Numbered from the stretch's first letter, positions 45,063-57,653 are shown. The stretch is 64,000 nt of DNA from Zingiber officinale (GCF_018446385.1 NC_055999.1:82785859-82849858), one strand, 5' to 3'. Notes: generated from the letters alone by a model not told the origin. Program-made: numbers and translations.

Positions 45063-45545
45063 TTACCTCCTAAAGAAAACACAAAACCCCCAGGTTGACT
45101 TACAATTGTCCCTTTCTGATTGGATGTTAAAATCCATGCAACCCACAAGGAATAAATTATCTGCCTTGTAAGCTACAATATAATCTCTAGTGCCTCTAAG
45201 GTACTTCAATATATGCTTTACCGCAGACCAATGTCTTTGTCCAGAGTTGCTTTGATATCTGCTAACCATGCCCATGGCAAAATAGATATCTAGTCTCGTA
45301 CACAGCATTGCATACATTAGACTTCCTACAGCCGAAGCATAAGGAATTGCCTTCATGTCCTTTATTTCCTTTGATGTCTTCTGAGACATCTCTTTAGATA
45401 AAGCTACTCCATGCCTAAAAGGTAAGAAACCTTTCTTGGAGTTCTGCATGCTAAAATGAGCTAAGATTATTTCGATATATGAAGCTTGGGATAAGTAAAA
45501 TATATTCTTTTCTTGCGATCCCTTTGATCCCAAGAATATATGCAT
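45063..45545 (-). pseudogene. Copia RT C-terminus and RNase H of element f
   Basis: 160 open codons: NIFYLSQASYIEIILAHFSM, IPYASAVGSLMYAMLCTRLD, YFAMGMVSRYQSNSGQRHWS, AVKHILKYLRGTRDYIV and DNCKSTWGFCVF. This is the standard Copia region joining RT to RNase H. The RNase H catalytic Asp region (GYTDSDF in relatives) reads GCMDFNI, so it is altered. Confidence 0.92.
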
Positions 45546-47650
45546 TCTCCCAAGTCCTTCATATCAAATTGTTTGGACAACCATACCCTTACTTCTGACA
45601 ACACTTTGATGTTGTTTTCAACTACCAAAAATGTTATCTACGTATAGTACAAGAAATACCACTACGTTTCCATCACATTTATTGTATACACAAAACTCAT
45701 TCGGTTATAAAATAAATCCATAGGTTTGGATTACTTTATTAAACCGAATGTACCAAGACCTTGAAGCTTTACTTCAGTCTATAGACTGTTTGAGCTTACA
45801 CACAAGATGCTCTTTGCTCTTTGCAATGAACCCTTTTGGTTGCTTTATATGGATGTTTTCTTCAAGACTTCCATTAAGGAAAGCTGTCTTGACATCCACT
45901 TGTTAAATCTCATAGATAAAAGAATCCGGGTAGACTTAAGCATGCCTACCAGTAAAAAAGTTTCCTTTTTCAACAAGCCTTGCTTTGAAAGTTTCTACCT
46001 TCCTGTCTATCTCTCTTTTCCTATTGTAGACTTATTTTTACCCAATGAATTTTACACCATTTAGTGATTTTATAAGCTTCCAGACTCTATTAGAATACAT
46101 ATATTCTAATTCTGTATTCTTTGCAAAGATGCTGCATCTTTATTTTGGAGTGCTTCGTCATATGTTCAGAGATCAGGTTTATGTCCTCCAGGGATCGAGT
46201 CCAAAGACTCTCCCAAAACATGAATCTTTTTAGGTTGCCTAAGAACCCTCCCACTACGACGAGGTACTTTCTACAATTATGTATCATTTATGATACGTGT
46301 TGCAGTCTCTTATGATATTTCATCTTGTACAGTTGGTACTAGGTTAGACGTGTCCTTTAATTTCCTTAAGAATAATTTTTACTCATGGGGCTTGTGGTTT
46401 ATAGTATAGTCCTTTTCTAAAATTGACCATTGGTGCCAACAATGACCTTCCGATTTTAAGGACTACAAACCTCTTTTCGTTTTTCTAAGATAAATCACAA
46501 ACAAGTGAACTCATGTCCAATTTTTTAGTGTTTCTCATGTGCTAGACCACCCAAATCCGAATATGCTTCAGACTAGGCTTATGCCCATTCTGTAATTCTG
46601 TGGGAGTAGAGAGTTCTGACTTAGAAGGTACTATGTTCACTTCCGTTTTCAGTGTATATCCTTAAAACAAATTTGGTAATTTTCTAAATAACTCATCATC
46701 GATCTAATTATTCCATAAGAGCCTTATACCTCCTTTCTACTACACCATTCTGTTGGGATGTACCAAGTGCAGTTAGTTGGGATTGAATCCCTACTTATGA
46801 TAAGTGACTTCTAAATTCTCCCAAGAGGTATTTGCTACTACGATCTCACCGTAGTGTCTCGATATTTTTACTTTGACATTTCTCCGCATCAGCCTGGTAC
46901 TCTTTGAACTAATCAAAGCACTTAGACTTGTGGTGTATTAAGTAAATCTATCTGTGTCTCGAATAGTTGTCTATAAAATAGACGAAATATTCGAAACTAC
47001 CTCTTGTCTGGATAGTCATAGAACCACACAAATCAGAATGAACCAATTCCATTATATCTTTGGCTCCATACCCCTTAGACTTAAAAGCTTCTCGGTTATT
47101 TTTCCTTCCAAGTAAGACTCTCAGGTTGGAAAGATTTTCACTACCAATGAACCCAAAAGTTCATCAGCTACCAATGAATCCTACTTAAGTTAAAATAACC
47201 TAGCCTTTGATGCCAAAGATATAATTGGTTCATTTCTGAAGGTTGCTTTCTCTTAATAGTTAGAAGATGTGTTATTAATTTCTATTTATTACATCGTGAG
47301 AGTTATTGGATTTATATATTTTCAACCAATGTACCAGAACAGATATTTTCCTATTTTTCATGATAACAAGTTTGTTATCAAAATAGATAGAATATCTATT
47401 CTTTGATATTTAGAAATCGGAATCGAATTCTTTCTAAACTTGGTATATATAGACAATTTCTCAAAAAATATTTTTATTCCTATTATAGGATAAACATCTC
47501 CCACTGCAATAGCTGCTACAATTGCAGTAGTGCCCACGTAGATGGTGATTTCTCCTTCATATAGTTATCGGGTTTCCTGGAACCTCTGCAATAAATTGCA
47601 GACATGATCAGTGGCTCCTGTATCTACACACCAGGTACCGGTAGATAACA
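45546..47650 (-). pseudogene. Copia protease, integrase and RT of element f, heavily decayed
   Basis: Recognisable pieces: RT QVDVKTAFLNGSLEENIHIK near 45900-45840, and protease CVDTGATDHVCNLLQRFQET near 47630-47570, then GEITIYVGTTAIVAAIAVGD. Between them, integrase is reduced to fragments with many stops and shifts. Confidence 0.75.
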
Positions 47651-47859
47651 CCACTAATCATGTATTAACTAATGAATGAAATATACCTATTTTGTTCTTA
47701 GTTTTAAGAGGGCAGTCTACCTAAATGTCCAAGTCCTATTTTCAATCATTATAATTGGGACTACTAAGTCTTTTCTATAGTATAACAACTAGGGAATTCA
47801 CAAACCTTTTAAATCCTAAGAATCACAAAAATATTTGGTCAAGACCAACACCTTAAAAT

Positions 47860-48360
47860 CCCCATGAATTTTGTATGCCACGATAGTGTGGACGTATACA
47901 AAATCAAAAAGGAGATTTTATCCATTAATTTTATTATCTTGTCAACTTTACTTTATGATGAATAAAATTAATAGTTGATCTATCTTTGATCAAATATTTG
48001 GTCAAAACTTTTGAATTTAAAATAACATTGATTCCTTAAACAATATTATTTAAATTCACCAACACCTCAAACACCGTGAATTTTGCATGCCACGATAGTG
48101 TGGAGGTATACAAAATTGAACATTTGTAAGAGGAGGGTTTTACCCATTAATTATCTTGTCAATAAGTCTTTATGACAAATAAAATTAACTCAAACACCGT
48201 GAATTTTGTATGCCACGATAGTGTGGATGTATACAAAACCAAACATTTGTTAGAGGAGTTTTTCCCATTAATTTTATTTCCTTGTCAAACTGACAAATAA
48301 AATTACCTCATACATCATGAATTTTTGTATGCCATGATAGTGTGGACGTATACAAAATCT
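47860..48360. repeat. Four hairpin repeats in element f
   Basis: Units of about 45 bp at 47860-47904, 48073-48117, 48196-48240 and 48316-48360. Each pairs TTTTGTAT + GCCAC with GTGG + GTATACAAAA around a short loop. Spacing is 213, 123 and 120 bp, with related AT-rich spacers containing 'ttaattttatt.tcttgtca'. They lie upstream of the protease on the element strand. Confidence 0.85.
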
Positions 48361-49310
48361 CAACATTTGTAAGAGGGGGTTTTAATTTTATTATCTTGTC
48401 AACCTATCTTTATGAAAAATTAATAATTGGTTTTCTTCGGTCACACAAATAATAGCAGTGACTCCGATGGGGAAGATACTATTAGACGTGCCTAAGTGTA
48501 TACCATTACTTGACACTAAGTCCATTAATAAGATTATGCCCCTTCCGATGGGGAAGATCACACCCTCTTAATTAATTTCCTATAGTCATCCTAAATGGAA
48601 GTTTGATCTAGTGATCTGCAAACAAACTCATCCGATATGGAGGAAGGCACTCAGAGCCAACGCGCAAGTTTGTTTGCATCACTTACAAACCAGTAATGGA
48701 GACCGTGGAATTTATTTAAAATCCCTCTCCCACTTAGTTATTTAAAGTGAGGAATTTTGACTATGCTAGCCTACTTAACATTCATACTAACAAGCACACA
48801 CAACACAGTATAAAAGCAATAAATAGAAAAACTAATTTTCAACTATTATGGCTTTTATCTATTGTTGTCCTCCGTGTGTTGCCATCCCTAGCTGCTGCCA
48901 TTTTTAGCCACCGTCACCGGGTCTAGTTGTCGCATCCATCTTGCTCCTTGTTCCGCTGCGCCTCTGGTCCTCAAAAGGTTCCACACCTTACAAGATTCGA
49001 TCCGCGACATAAATAGAATTTTACATTTTTGATCCTATATTCCTTGAAGGAATGTACATGTATCTAGATCAAAAAATAAAATCCTAATAAAACTAAATAC
49101 AGCTCTTGCTGTATTTTATAATACAATCATGCACACACAATAAAATGCCCTTGACATGTCCAAGGGTCCAATCACACACACAACATCTATAAGCCATAAT
49201 AGTTGGATCCTGCATCTACAAAGTTAGCACATCCTACTATTATCCTGCCTAAATTATGTATGACATATGCATAATTAAACTAATACCAAATACACAGAAG
49301 CAAAACTCTA
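48361..49310 (-). other. Element f, 5' region without recognisable gag
   Basis: No Gag frame is recognisable. It contains short repeats ('gatggggaagat' at 48467 and 48549) and ends in the PBS complement GCTCTGATACCA (49311-49322). Confidence 0.45.
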
Positions 49311-49322
49311 GCTCTGATACCA
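49311..49322 (-). other. Primer-binding site of element f
   Basis: GCTCTGATACCA, the exact complement of TGGTATCAGAGC, 2 bp from the LTR. Confidence 0.88.
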
Positions 49323-49324
49323 AT

Positions 49325-51775
49325 TATTGGTTGCTACTCGAAAAGCCTAATAGTTCCACTGTACAAAAATTTTGTACAAAGGTCAAAACCTTTTCCTAGC
49401 TACCATGTGTTCTTTTAAATTAAACTTGGATCGCCTGCGGAACTTAACACGTTTGATCCTAAGTTTAACTTATTTGTTCTTTTAGGTTTAGACTTGGATC
49501 TCCTGCAGAACTTAACACGTTCGATCCAAATCACCAAGGTCACGAAGACAATTAAATATATATTTTCAAAATCGGCTTCCAGTACTGCATGGCGAGGCAC
49601 TTGGCCTTCTTGGATATGGGAGCAACCACCATCGACTAAACAAAGCCTTTTAAGGAAATTAAATATTTAACCTTCCCATAGTAACCCTAGGTTAACCACT
49701 AAGAATAATCAAATCACAAGGAAAAGAAGAAATAAAAGAACACAACTTCGAAAACTAATTCGAAAAACTAGAATCGAATGCCTATTGTATTTGATATTTT
49801 TACAAAGAAACAAAACAAACATGATGCGGAAAACTATTATTAGTTATACCTTTCTTTGTGGATAATGACATCTTGATCTTCTACCGTATTCCTCTTCTAA
49901 TCTCGGACGTTGTGTGGGCAACGATCTTCCGAGACGAGAACCACCTAGCACCTTCTTCTTCTTCCTTCAAGTTTCGGCCAAGCACAAAAACTCCTAAGGA
50001 TGAAGAACATTTTCCACCAACCAAGCTCCAAAGGATGGAAGCTTCCTCTTCTTCTTCTGCAAGCTAGGTTCCGGCCACCACTTAATCTCCAAGAGGAAGA
50101 GGAGGTTCGGCCACAAAGATGGAGAGAAGAGAAAAGGAAGAGGCCGGCCACACCAAGGAAGAAAAGAGGGAGAAATAGAATAGAGGTTGTATCTCTTGAA
50201 GGCACCCAAACCCCCTCTTTTATAATCCTTAGCCTTGGCAAATAAGGAAAATTTAATAAAACCTTCCTTAATTCTTTTGCTATTGAAAAGGAAAATTTTA
50301 ATTAATTAAAATTAAAATCCTTTTCTTAATGCATATGGCCGGCCACATCAAAACAAGCAAATAAGGAAAATTTTCGCTAGAAAAATTAAAGCTTCCTAAT
50401 TTGCTCCCGGAAAAATTTTAAAATAAAATTTCTCTTTAATAATCCCTTCATGGTTGATGTTATAAAAGGAAATTTCTATAATTTTAAAATTTATCTTTTC
50501 AACATGTGGATGATTTATAAATAAGGAAAGTTTTTACCAAAATTAAAATCAACCTTTTAATCTACAAATAAGGAAAGAGATTTAACTCTTCTCTTAATCT
50601 TTTGTAGAATCTTATGAAAGGGAATATTTTAATTTTTAAACTCTCTTTTAAATCATATATTCCACATAAGAAAAAATTTAAATTTAAAATTACTTTTCTA
50701 TTTTTAATGGCCGACCACACATAGATTGAACCCATGCTTGGGCCGGCCACAGTCATTCCCATCTAAACATGGTTTGGCCGACCCCTTACTTGGGCTCCAA
50801 GCAAGGCTTGGCCAACCCCTTTTAGATGGGTACGAAGGTGGGTGTAGGTGGGTATAGTACTCCATAATTAAGAGGCTACGATAGGGACCGAGCGGAGGAA
50901 TTGGTTTTGGTCTCCTGATAAAATTAAGCATCCCGTGTTCGCCCCGAACACATAACTTAATTTTATCAATAATAATTCATTCCACTAGAGAACTATTATT
51001 GAACTACCGCACCAATCCCAAATTACATTTTTGGGCTCCTTCTTATTATGAGTATGTTAGTCTCCCTGTGTTTAAGATAATGAATGTCCACTAATTAAAT
51101 GAGTTACTGACAACTCAATTAATATCTTAGTCCAAGAGTAGTACCACTCAACCTTTTCATCATGTCGGACTAAGTCCACCTGCAGGGTTTAACATGATAA
51201 TCCTTATGAGCTCCTCTTGGGGACATTCTCAACCTAGATTTCTAGGACACAGTTTCTTTTTATAATCAACAACACACACTATAAGTGATATCATTTCCCA
51301 ACTTATCGGGCTTATTGATTTATCAAACAAAATCTCACCCATTGATAAATTAAAGAAATAAATATCAAATATATGTGCTTGTTATTATATTAGGATTAAG
51401 AGCGCACACTTCCATAATAACTGAGGTCTTTGTTCCTTTATAAAGTCAGTATAAAAGAAATGACCTCTAATGGTCCTACTCAATACACTCTAAGTGTACT
51501 AGTGTAATTATATAGTTAAGATAAACTAATACCCAATTACACTACGACCTTCCAATGGTTTGTTCCTTTCCATCTTGGTCGTGAGCTACTGTTTATAATT
51601 TATAAGGTACTGATAACATTATCTTCTGCATGTGACACCACATACTATGTTATCTACAATATAAATTAATTGAACAACTATATTTATCATAAATATAGAC
51701 ATTTGACCAATGTGATTCTTTTATTTTTAAATAAATGTTTATACAAAAACTAGGCTTTTAGTATACACTCTAATA
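49325..51775 (-). repeat. 5' LTR (right copy) of element f
   Basis: 2451 bp, very similar to the left LTR; the outermost dinucleotides are mutated (TATTGG at the inner end, CTAATA at the outer). Confidence 0.9.
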
Positions 51776-52011
51776 GGAAGAGCAAGTTTTTCTATTTAAA
51801 ACCACCGACTCCCTTTTCTTTCTCGACCAGTTGGAGAGGAGAACTCCCTAACCCCCCCCCCTTCTCCAGAAGTATAAAAAGAATCCTGAGTATCTTCAGG
51901 CTTTAGAGATACTCATTGGCATGTGCTTCAATTGTACCTCCATCATTTAGAATGAAGGTATTCTCTATTAGGCTCGTTTAAGTCCCAACGCGATTGAGAT
52001 GGAGAAGTCGT
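51776..52011 (+). pseudogene. Gag of the old gypsy-type host element, part 2
   Basis: It continues the frame across element f: WKSKFFYLKPPTPFSFSTSW, RGELP, then YKKNPEYLQALEILIGMCFN, two stops, and ARLSPNAIEMEKS. W-K-S-K-F-F is rejoined by removing element f and one GGAAG. The solo LTR of family c follows at 52012. Confidence 0.75.
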
Positions 52012-52067
52012 TGTTGGAGCAATCCCAATGGTCCGTGCTGTAGGATCGAAAAGAATTTAGATATCTC

Positions 52068-53406
52068 TGTTAGGACCAAAAGTAGCTAGAGGGGGGGGGG
52101 GTGAATAGCTCGTCGCGTGCTCGTCGCTCGGCGTGGCTTGTTTCTTCAAGGATATGCAGCGGAAATTAGCAGAAACAATCACACACGCTAACAAAGTTGG
52201 TTTACTTGGTATCCACCTCACAAGAGGTGACTAATCCAAGGATCCACACCAACGCACACACCCTCCACTATGAATAACACTCCTTTATGGTAACTACCAA
52301 AGGCGGAGAAGCCCTACAACACTCTCAATACAAGAAGAAGAAAGGGAAATACAAGTTGAGCAAAAGCTTACAAGATGTGCAGTAAAAACCCTAACCCTAA
52401 CTTCTTCCTCTTGCAATAGATCCGCCTCTTGACTTGGAAAGCCTCCAAGAACCTTCAAGAACTGGCGATCACGTGCTTGTAGAGAGCTGTGGAGGAGCTG
52501 GAATGAATCTGAGAAGAGCTCGTGAAGAGATGCCGAAGACCACACTCGCCTGCGGCTTTAAACCCGACGCAACGGTCGGATCCCGATCGATTCGAATGTT
52601 CCGAATCGATCGGGGAGGCTTTGGATCGATCCACGGATCGATCCAGAGCGCCTCTGTGCTCAGGAAATGTGCCTGGATCGATCCACGGATCGATCCAGCG
52701 CTTATCGCGCGAAGCAGCATCGTTCCGATCGATCGGCTGATCGATCGGGACCTCTGGATCGATCCACGGATCGATCCAGAAGCTTTCTGTTCGCTGGGAA
52801 GAATCTGGATCGATCCACTGATGGATCGATCCACGGATCGATCCAGAACTTGGTTTTTGCCCAAAACCAAGTCCCAAACCTCCCTAACCAACATCCGGTC
52901 AACCTTGACCTGTTGGTACATCATGCCTCGCATCTGGTCACTTCCTTGACCTGCTAGGACTCCCCACCAAGTGTCCGGTCAATCCCTTTGACCCACTTGG
53001 ACTTTTACTCGTCGTGCCAAGTATTCGGTCACTCCATTGACCTACTTGGACTTCCACCAGATGTCTGGTCAACCTTGACCCATCTGGACTTCCTTCCTTG
53101 CCAAGTATCCAGTCAATCCTTTGACCTACTTGGACTTCCCAACACCAGATGTCCGATCATCCTTGATCCATCTGGATTTCCTTCCTTGCCTGGCTTCACT
53201 CACCAGGACTTTCACCTAGCTTCACTCACTAGGGTTTTCCATCTGCCTAGCTTCACTCACTAGGACTTCCCAGTCAAGTATCCGGTCAACCTTGACCTAA
53301 CTTGACTCTTCTTCGATCAATATCTTATTGTCAAACATCTAAACCCAAACCAAGACTCAGCTTGGTTAACCAGGTCAACCTTGACCTGAGGGATGTTGCA
53401 CCAACA
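52068..53406 (-). repeat. 3' LTR (left copy) of element b
   Basis: TGTTAGGACC...TTGCACCAACA. From the plus side: an 11-G run (52091-52101), the TATA-like complement TTTAAA at 52557, a GGATCGATCC array at 52584-52846, then a zone of repeated 'ccggtcaa.ccttgacc.acttggactt' (52895-53300) including TTCACTCACTAGG units. Confidence 0.93.
52584..52846. repeat. GGATCGATCC palindrome array, element b left LTR
   Basis: About a dozen GATCGATC-cored units, mostly as pairs GGATCGATCCA-C-GGATCGATCC separated by 25-40 bp of unique sequence. The right LTR (58157-58425) lacks one unit pair and has another arrangement near 58380. Frames of 140-170 codons across it on both strands are composition artefacts. 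Confidence 0.9.
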
Positions 53407-55783
53407 ATCTCCCCCTTTTTGATGTTTGACAATACCACAATAACACTTACAATCCCACATGTAAGTTAGGCTAATCCTATAGCCTCCTTCTTCATGCCAC
53501 TAGGTAATGAACCCATAAATTAAGCTTTTCATTCTCCCCCTAAGAGGGCAGACTCCCTCTAGGTAATGAAAACCTAACTTACTTCCTTTCATTCTCCCCC
53601 TATTGGCACACATCAACCTCCTACTAATAAAACACATCAACCCGTCTTTGGACACACATCAACCTATGCTCCAATTTTGGGCACACTTCAACAACTCCAT
53701 TTGTTGAAGACTCTCCCCCTGAAGAGTTGCTCATCGTGATCACAATTTCACTCATTGTGATCAACTTAATATCGAAGGTCCCATACCCTTCATTATCCTT
53801 AACTTCTCCCTCAATGTTGACAAATACCCAACCTTGAGCATTTTCAACCACTTGAGTTGCCATTTGAAATGATGAGGATATCCACTCCCCATTTTTCCCC
53901 ATTTCAAGTTTAAATGCTCAACCTTGAGCAAGTTCACAACAGAAGGTTAACCACCTTCCAAGGTTCATGAAAAATAATTTTCATGTCTTTAAAGAGTCCC
54001 TCCCCCTAAAGACATGGTGGAAACTTCTGTCATTGCACCAACAATGACTTGGAATCCCTAAACCTTTAGGAAACCCAGATTTAGAAGTTTTGAGGTTCAA
54101 ATGTTCAAAATTTGAAACAAACCTCAACCTAAACTTCAACTTAGCCTTCCTTTACCATTCCATCCTTGTTTTCAACACGAAAACACCCTTTTTATGTATA
54201 CAAATGTATTTTAAGGGTTTGGAATGGTTACCTAGACTAAAAATAGGTTCAAAGTGCTGAAATCAGGCTTTCCCAGCCAAAATCAGCAACTTGGATCGAT
54301 TGGAGTTGGGTTCCAATTGATTGAACCTTTATGAATCGATCCACTGATCGATTCAGACTACTTGGATCGATCGGCTGATCGATCCAGCGAGCTACTGCTC
54401 GCGAGATTTGCCTTCTGAATCGATCCATGGATCGATTCAGGCACTCCAATCGATCCATGGATCGATCGGAACTCTGATAGTTGCTGAAATTCCACTTCAG
54501 TCAACTTCAGAAACCCCTAGAAAATTCTACAAAAATCCAAAAATTATGAAATTTCGTGTAGACATTGTTTAGGGCATATATTGTCAAGAAAAAATAGTTT
54601 TCTATGAAAATACATCATATTTTCAAAGATTGACACAAACTTGAAAACTTGCAAAAACTTTAGTGTTTTCTTTAAGTTTGTGTCTAACTATTCAATGGTG
54701 ATTACTATCAAAAGATAGCCTTCACCAAGGTTTTCCAAAATCATTTTGAAAACTTTTTCAAACCAATATCCCACCATATTCCTTGGGCTTAATGCACATG
54801 ACTTGTACATTAGCTTTCCCAATGATGGGAAAACACATATCTATGTGTTTTGATGAAACTAAAACTCAAAAGAATGCACTAAATCAGCATCTTGAGTTTT
54901 GTTCATCATCCTAACATCTCACTTGTATCTAATGTGCACTAAAACACATACAAGTCATCTTATAGGTCTTTGTGAGATGTAGATTTTGGTTTTGCCCTAA
55001 TCTAGGGATCATGCATATCTATCTAGGCATTTTGGAGATATTAGACACCCACCTAGGATGTCACTTGTTAATAAGTGTTGTTAAATGCCTTTTGTCCTTA
55101 ATTACAAGGAATTAAACTTAATGCATGATAATGTTATGACATACATCAAAAAGAAATAATTTTCAAAAGAAAATATCCTATAATTACATGATGTATGAAT
55201 GTCATGACATGGTATTTTTGGATTTTTTTTTTTCATAATAAAACATGAACGCAAAAATAGACATGATGTCATGACATATGATGGGCAAACAATCATGGCA
55301 AGATTTAGCATAAATAAAATATACCTAGATTAACTATCTAAGTATCCTTAAAACCTTAGCTAAACTTACAACTTAAACCTAGATTGCCCTACAGTGCTTC
55401 AAGAAAATGTCAAAGCCCAAATTGGCATTTCTAATTCCCTTGATTAATTTATGCCAGTCGAAATTAAGCATATCCTCAAATGTTGACATATTTCATTTTT
55501 CCACAAGAGTAGCACTTTAAAGTTAAGGCCCGGATTGCCTTAAATTTCCTAAGAACATACCAAAATCCCAACTTGGTAGCTCTTATGAATTTCCCAATAT
55601 GTGCCTTTTAAGATTAAAATCAAATTTTCACCACTAGGCACATTTTACTCTTTCAAGGAGTAAATAATAGTTCCATTTCATTTTCAAAGGTTAACAAAAA
55701 CCTTGAAAATGCTCCTTGAGTGTCAATTTCCTCAAAGTTGGGTTAACTACCCTTCTAATTGGAGTTGACACTCTCTAACCCAT
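53407..55783 (-). other. Untranslated tail of element b
   Basis: Between the Gag stop and the 3' LTR. It ends with the purine-tract complement ATCTCCCCCTTTTT (53407-53420). A second palindrome cluster (54290-54475: GGATCGATCGG, AATCGATCCATGGATCGATT) lies here. A 92-codon minus frame at 53624-53902 (MGKNGEWISSSFQMATQVVE...) is unrecognised. The rest is AT-rich. Confidence 0.6.
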
Positions 55784-57580
55784 CTATGGGGTAGAGAAGA
55801 TGCTCCTAGGAACCCAACACCTATTGGTGCTCCTTGGATGCTCTAGGTACTCACTAGGGATAACTTCCCTAGATACCTTCCTAGTGACCTTGTTGGGCTT
55901 CTTAGAAGCCTTGGTCACATTTTCTAGGTCAACCCTAGGGATAGCCTCCCTTGTGACCTTGTTAGTGACTTTCTTAGACTTCTTAGAAGTCTTAGTCACT
56001 TTGGTTGCAAAAATACTCTTAGGGATGACTTCCCTAGTATTCTTGACTTGACCACTAAACCTAGGGTTTGTTCCATAGCTATATGGAACCCTATGATAAC
56101 TAGGCACATCCTTTTTAGCTTTGGGTTTGTATCCCAAACCTCTATGACCATTGGATGACCTTTGTGCTCCTAGACCTAGGCTATGCTCATTTTGGCCTAA
56201 TAAGATATTTTCCATCCTTCTTAGGGTCTTTTCCATTTTATCAAGTCTTGACCTCAAGACTTGATTTTCCATCACTAAGTCTTTAGTTTTTGGTTTTCCA
56301 TTAAGTCCATGAGCATTTTTGTTTCTAGGCTTGTAGCTACAATCCTTAGAGTTCTTGCCTAGACTTTTACCTACATTCCTAGCCTTAGGTGTAGTAGTTT
56401 TGGCATGTAGGGCCACATGCTTTTCCTTAAAGCCCTCATGCTTCCTATTCTTATGGTAAATCGCATTCAAATGATAAAAATTAGAACTATCATGCTTTTT
56501 ACCATAATGTAAAGGAGTAGGCTCAATAAATGTTACCTTCTTCTTTACCTTGGAGGCTCCCCCTTGACTAATGCCTCCTTGAGCCTTGACCATCTTCTTC
56601 CCCTTGAGGCATTGACTCCGGTAATGCCCCTTTTGATTGCAAGAGAAGCATATGATATGCTCCTTGCTCTTCTTTGTTCCGGGAATGGTCTCCTCGGGCT
56701 TCTCCTTGCCCTTTTTCGTCACTTGACCCTTCTTCTTGGCCAAGTTGGGACACTTGCTCTTGTAGTGCCCACTTTCCCTACACTCAAAACATATTATATG
56801 ATTTTTATTTTTAATTGAAACATTTATACCTTCTTGTGTAGGGATGGCACTTGCTCCTCCATTTGCTATTTCTTGAATTTCGGAGGTGGCACCATCTTCT
56901 TCTTCTTCACTTGACCCGGATGTAGAAGCTTCTCCTTCTTCTTGATCCGGCGTCACCAAGGATTGCTCCCCCTCAATCCTAGAGGTGGAGGCTTCATCAT
57001 CTTGAACATGAAACAAGGAGTATGCTCCCTCCTTGTTCCCTTCGTTGCATTCCCTTGAGGATGAAGCTTCTTGGATTTCCTCTTCTTCGGAGGTTGAGCA
57101 TCTCTCAACCTCGGAGTCCTCCTCTTGGTCTTGCTCCAAAGAGTCACCCTCTCTGGATTCTTCATGATCTTGTACAGTGGAGGGGATCTCTTCATGAAGC
57201 TTGGCCAATTTGCTCCATAGCTCCTTTGCATCTTCAAATTCTCCAATTTTGCAAAGGATGGTGCTTGGCAATAGATTGACCAAAAGCTTGGTCACTTTGT
57301 TATTGGCCTCGCACCTTTGGACTAGCTCCGGGCTCCATTTGCTTTTCTTTAGAACTTTGCCCTTGGAATTTGTTGGAGCTTCGAAGCCTTCCGTAAGAGC
57401 AAACCATTGCTCTATCTCCATCATAAGAAAGTTTTCGATTCTTGATTTCCAAGAATCGAAGCTCGTGGAGGTGTATGGTGGAGCCACCCTCGTGTCAAAT
57501 CCAAGTCCATCTTGGAATTGCATCTTGAAGTTGAGCTTGTGAATTCTTTGACTTTGATGAATTTGCTTCAACTTCTTCAA
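55784..57580 (-). CDS. Intact Gag of element b (598 residues)
   Basis: A structural Gag that would assemble the virus-like particle and package RNA in the cytoplasm. Capsid-like N-terminal part: PPYTSTSFDSWKSRIENFLM, then QRCEANNKVTKLLVNLLPST and KIGEFEDAKELWSKLAKLHE (about 36-131). An acidic Glu/Ser-rich tract covers 138-240. Two CCHC knuckles follow: C264-C277 (CFECRESGHYKSKC) and C311-C324 (CFSCNQKGHYRSQC). Next are basic regions, a coiled coil at about 436-462 (MENQVLRSRLDKMEKTLRRM), and Lys/Ser/Thr/Val repeats 528-575. It ends WVPRSIFSTP, where relatives go on to protease; here there is a stop and no pol. Met20 (MQFQDGL) is an alternative start. No defect is visible. Confidence 0.9.
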   Translation of the reverse strand: MKKLKQIHQSQRIHKLNFKMQFQDGLGFDTRVAPPYTSTSFDSWKSRIENFLMMEIEQWFALTEGFEAPTNSKGKVLKKSKWSPELVQRCEANNKVTKLLVNLLPSTILCKIGEFEDAKELWSKLAKLHEEIPSTVQDHEESREGDSLEQDQEEDSEVERCSTSEEEEIQEASSSRECNEGNKEGAYSLFHVQDDEASTSRIEGEQSLVTPDQEEGEASTSGSSEEEEDGATSEIQEIANGGASAIPTQEGINVSIKNKNHIICFECRESGHYKSKCPNLAKKKGQVTKKGKEKPEETIPGTKKSKEHIICFSCNQKGHYRSQCLKGKKMVKAQGGISQGGASKVKKKVTFIEPTPLHYGKKHDSSNFYHLNAIYHKNRKHEGFKEKHVALHAKTTTPKARNVGKSLGKNSKDCSYKPRNKNAHGLNGKPKTKDLVMENQVLRSRLDKMEKTLRRMENILLGQNEHSLGLGAQRSSNGHRGLGYKPKAKKDVPSYHRVPYSYGTNPRFSGQVKNTREVIPKSIFATKVTKTSKKSKKVTNKVTREAIPRVDLENVTKASKKPNKVTRKVSREVIPSEYLEHPRSTNRCWVPRSIFSTP

Positions 57581-57641
57581 CCTCTAGCTTTTCTTGATAT
57601 GCTTGACCCTTCCGGCGATGATTCCGGTGAAGAGCGGCCTC

Positions 57642-57653
57642 GCTCTGATACCA
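57642..57653 (-). other. Primer-binding site of element b
   Basis: GCTCTGATACCA on plus, the exact complement of TGGTATCAGAGC, 2 bp from the LTR. Confidence 0.9.

Larger units (their letters stand above)
42197..51775 (-). mobile_element. Element f: full-length Ty1/Copia retrotransposon, decayed
   Basis: 9579 bp, flanked by GGAAG (42192-42196, 51776-51780). LTRs are 42197-44651 and 49325-51775 (about 2.45 kb). The purine-tract complement ATCTCCCACT follows the left LTR and the PBS complement precedes the right LTR, so it is on minus. The interior has degraded protease, RT and RNase H in Copia order, and four hairpin repeats where gag would be expected. The outer bases of the right LTR are mutated (TG to TA, CA to TA). 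Confidence 0.92.

Noticed and set aside
52584-52846. Regularly spaced palindromic repeats, reminiscent of a CRISPR array
   Set aside because: Units are 10-14 bp with irregular spacers, lie in both LTRs of a plant retrotransposon, and no cas gene is present.
52434-52957. Open frames of 70-170 codons on both strands across the GATCGATC arrays (also 58010-58534)
   Set aside because: The frames are kept open on all sides by the palindromic repeat, which has few stop triplets. The translations (IDPRIDP, DRSTDRS) are repeat artefacts inside an LTR.
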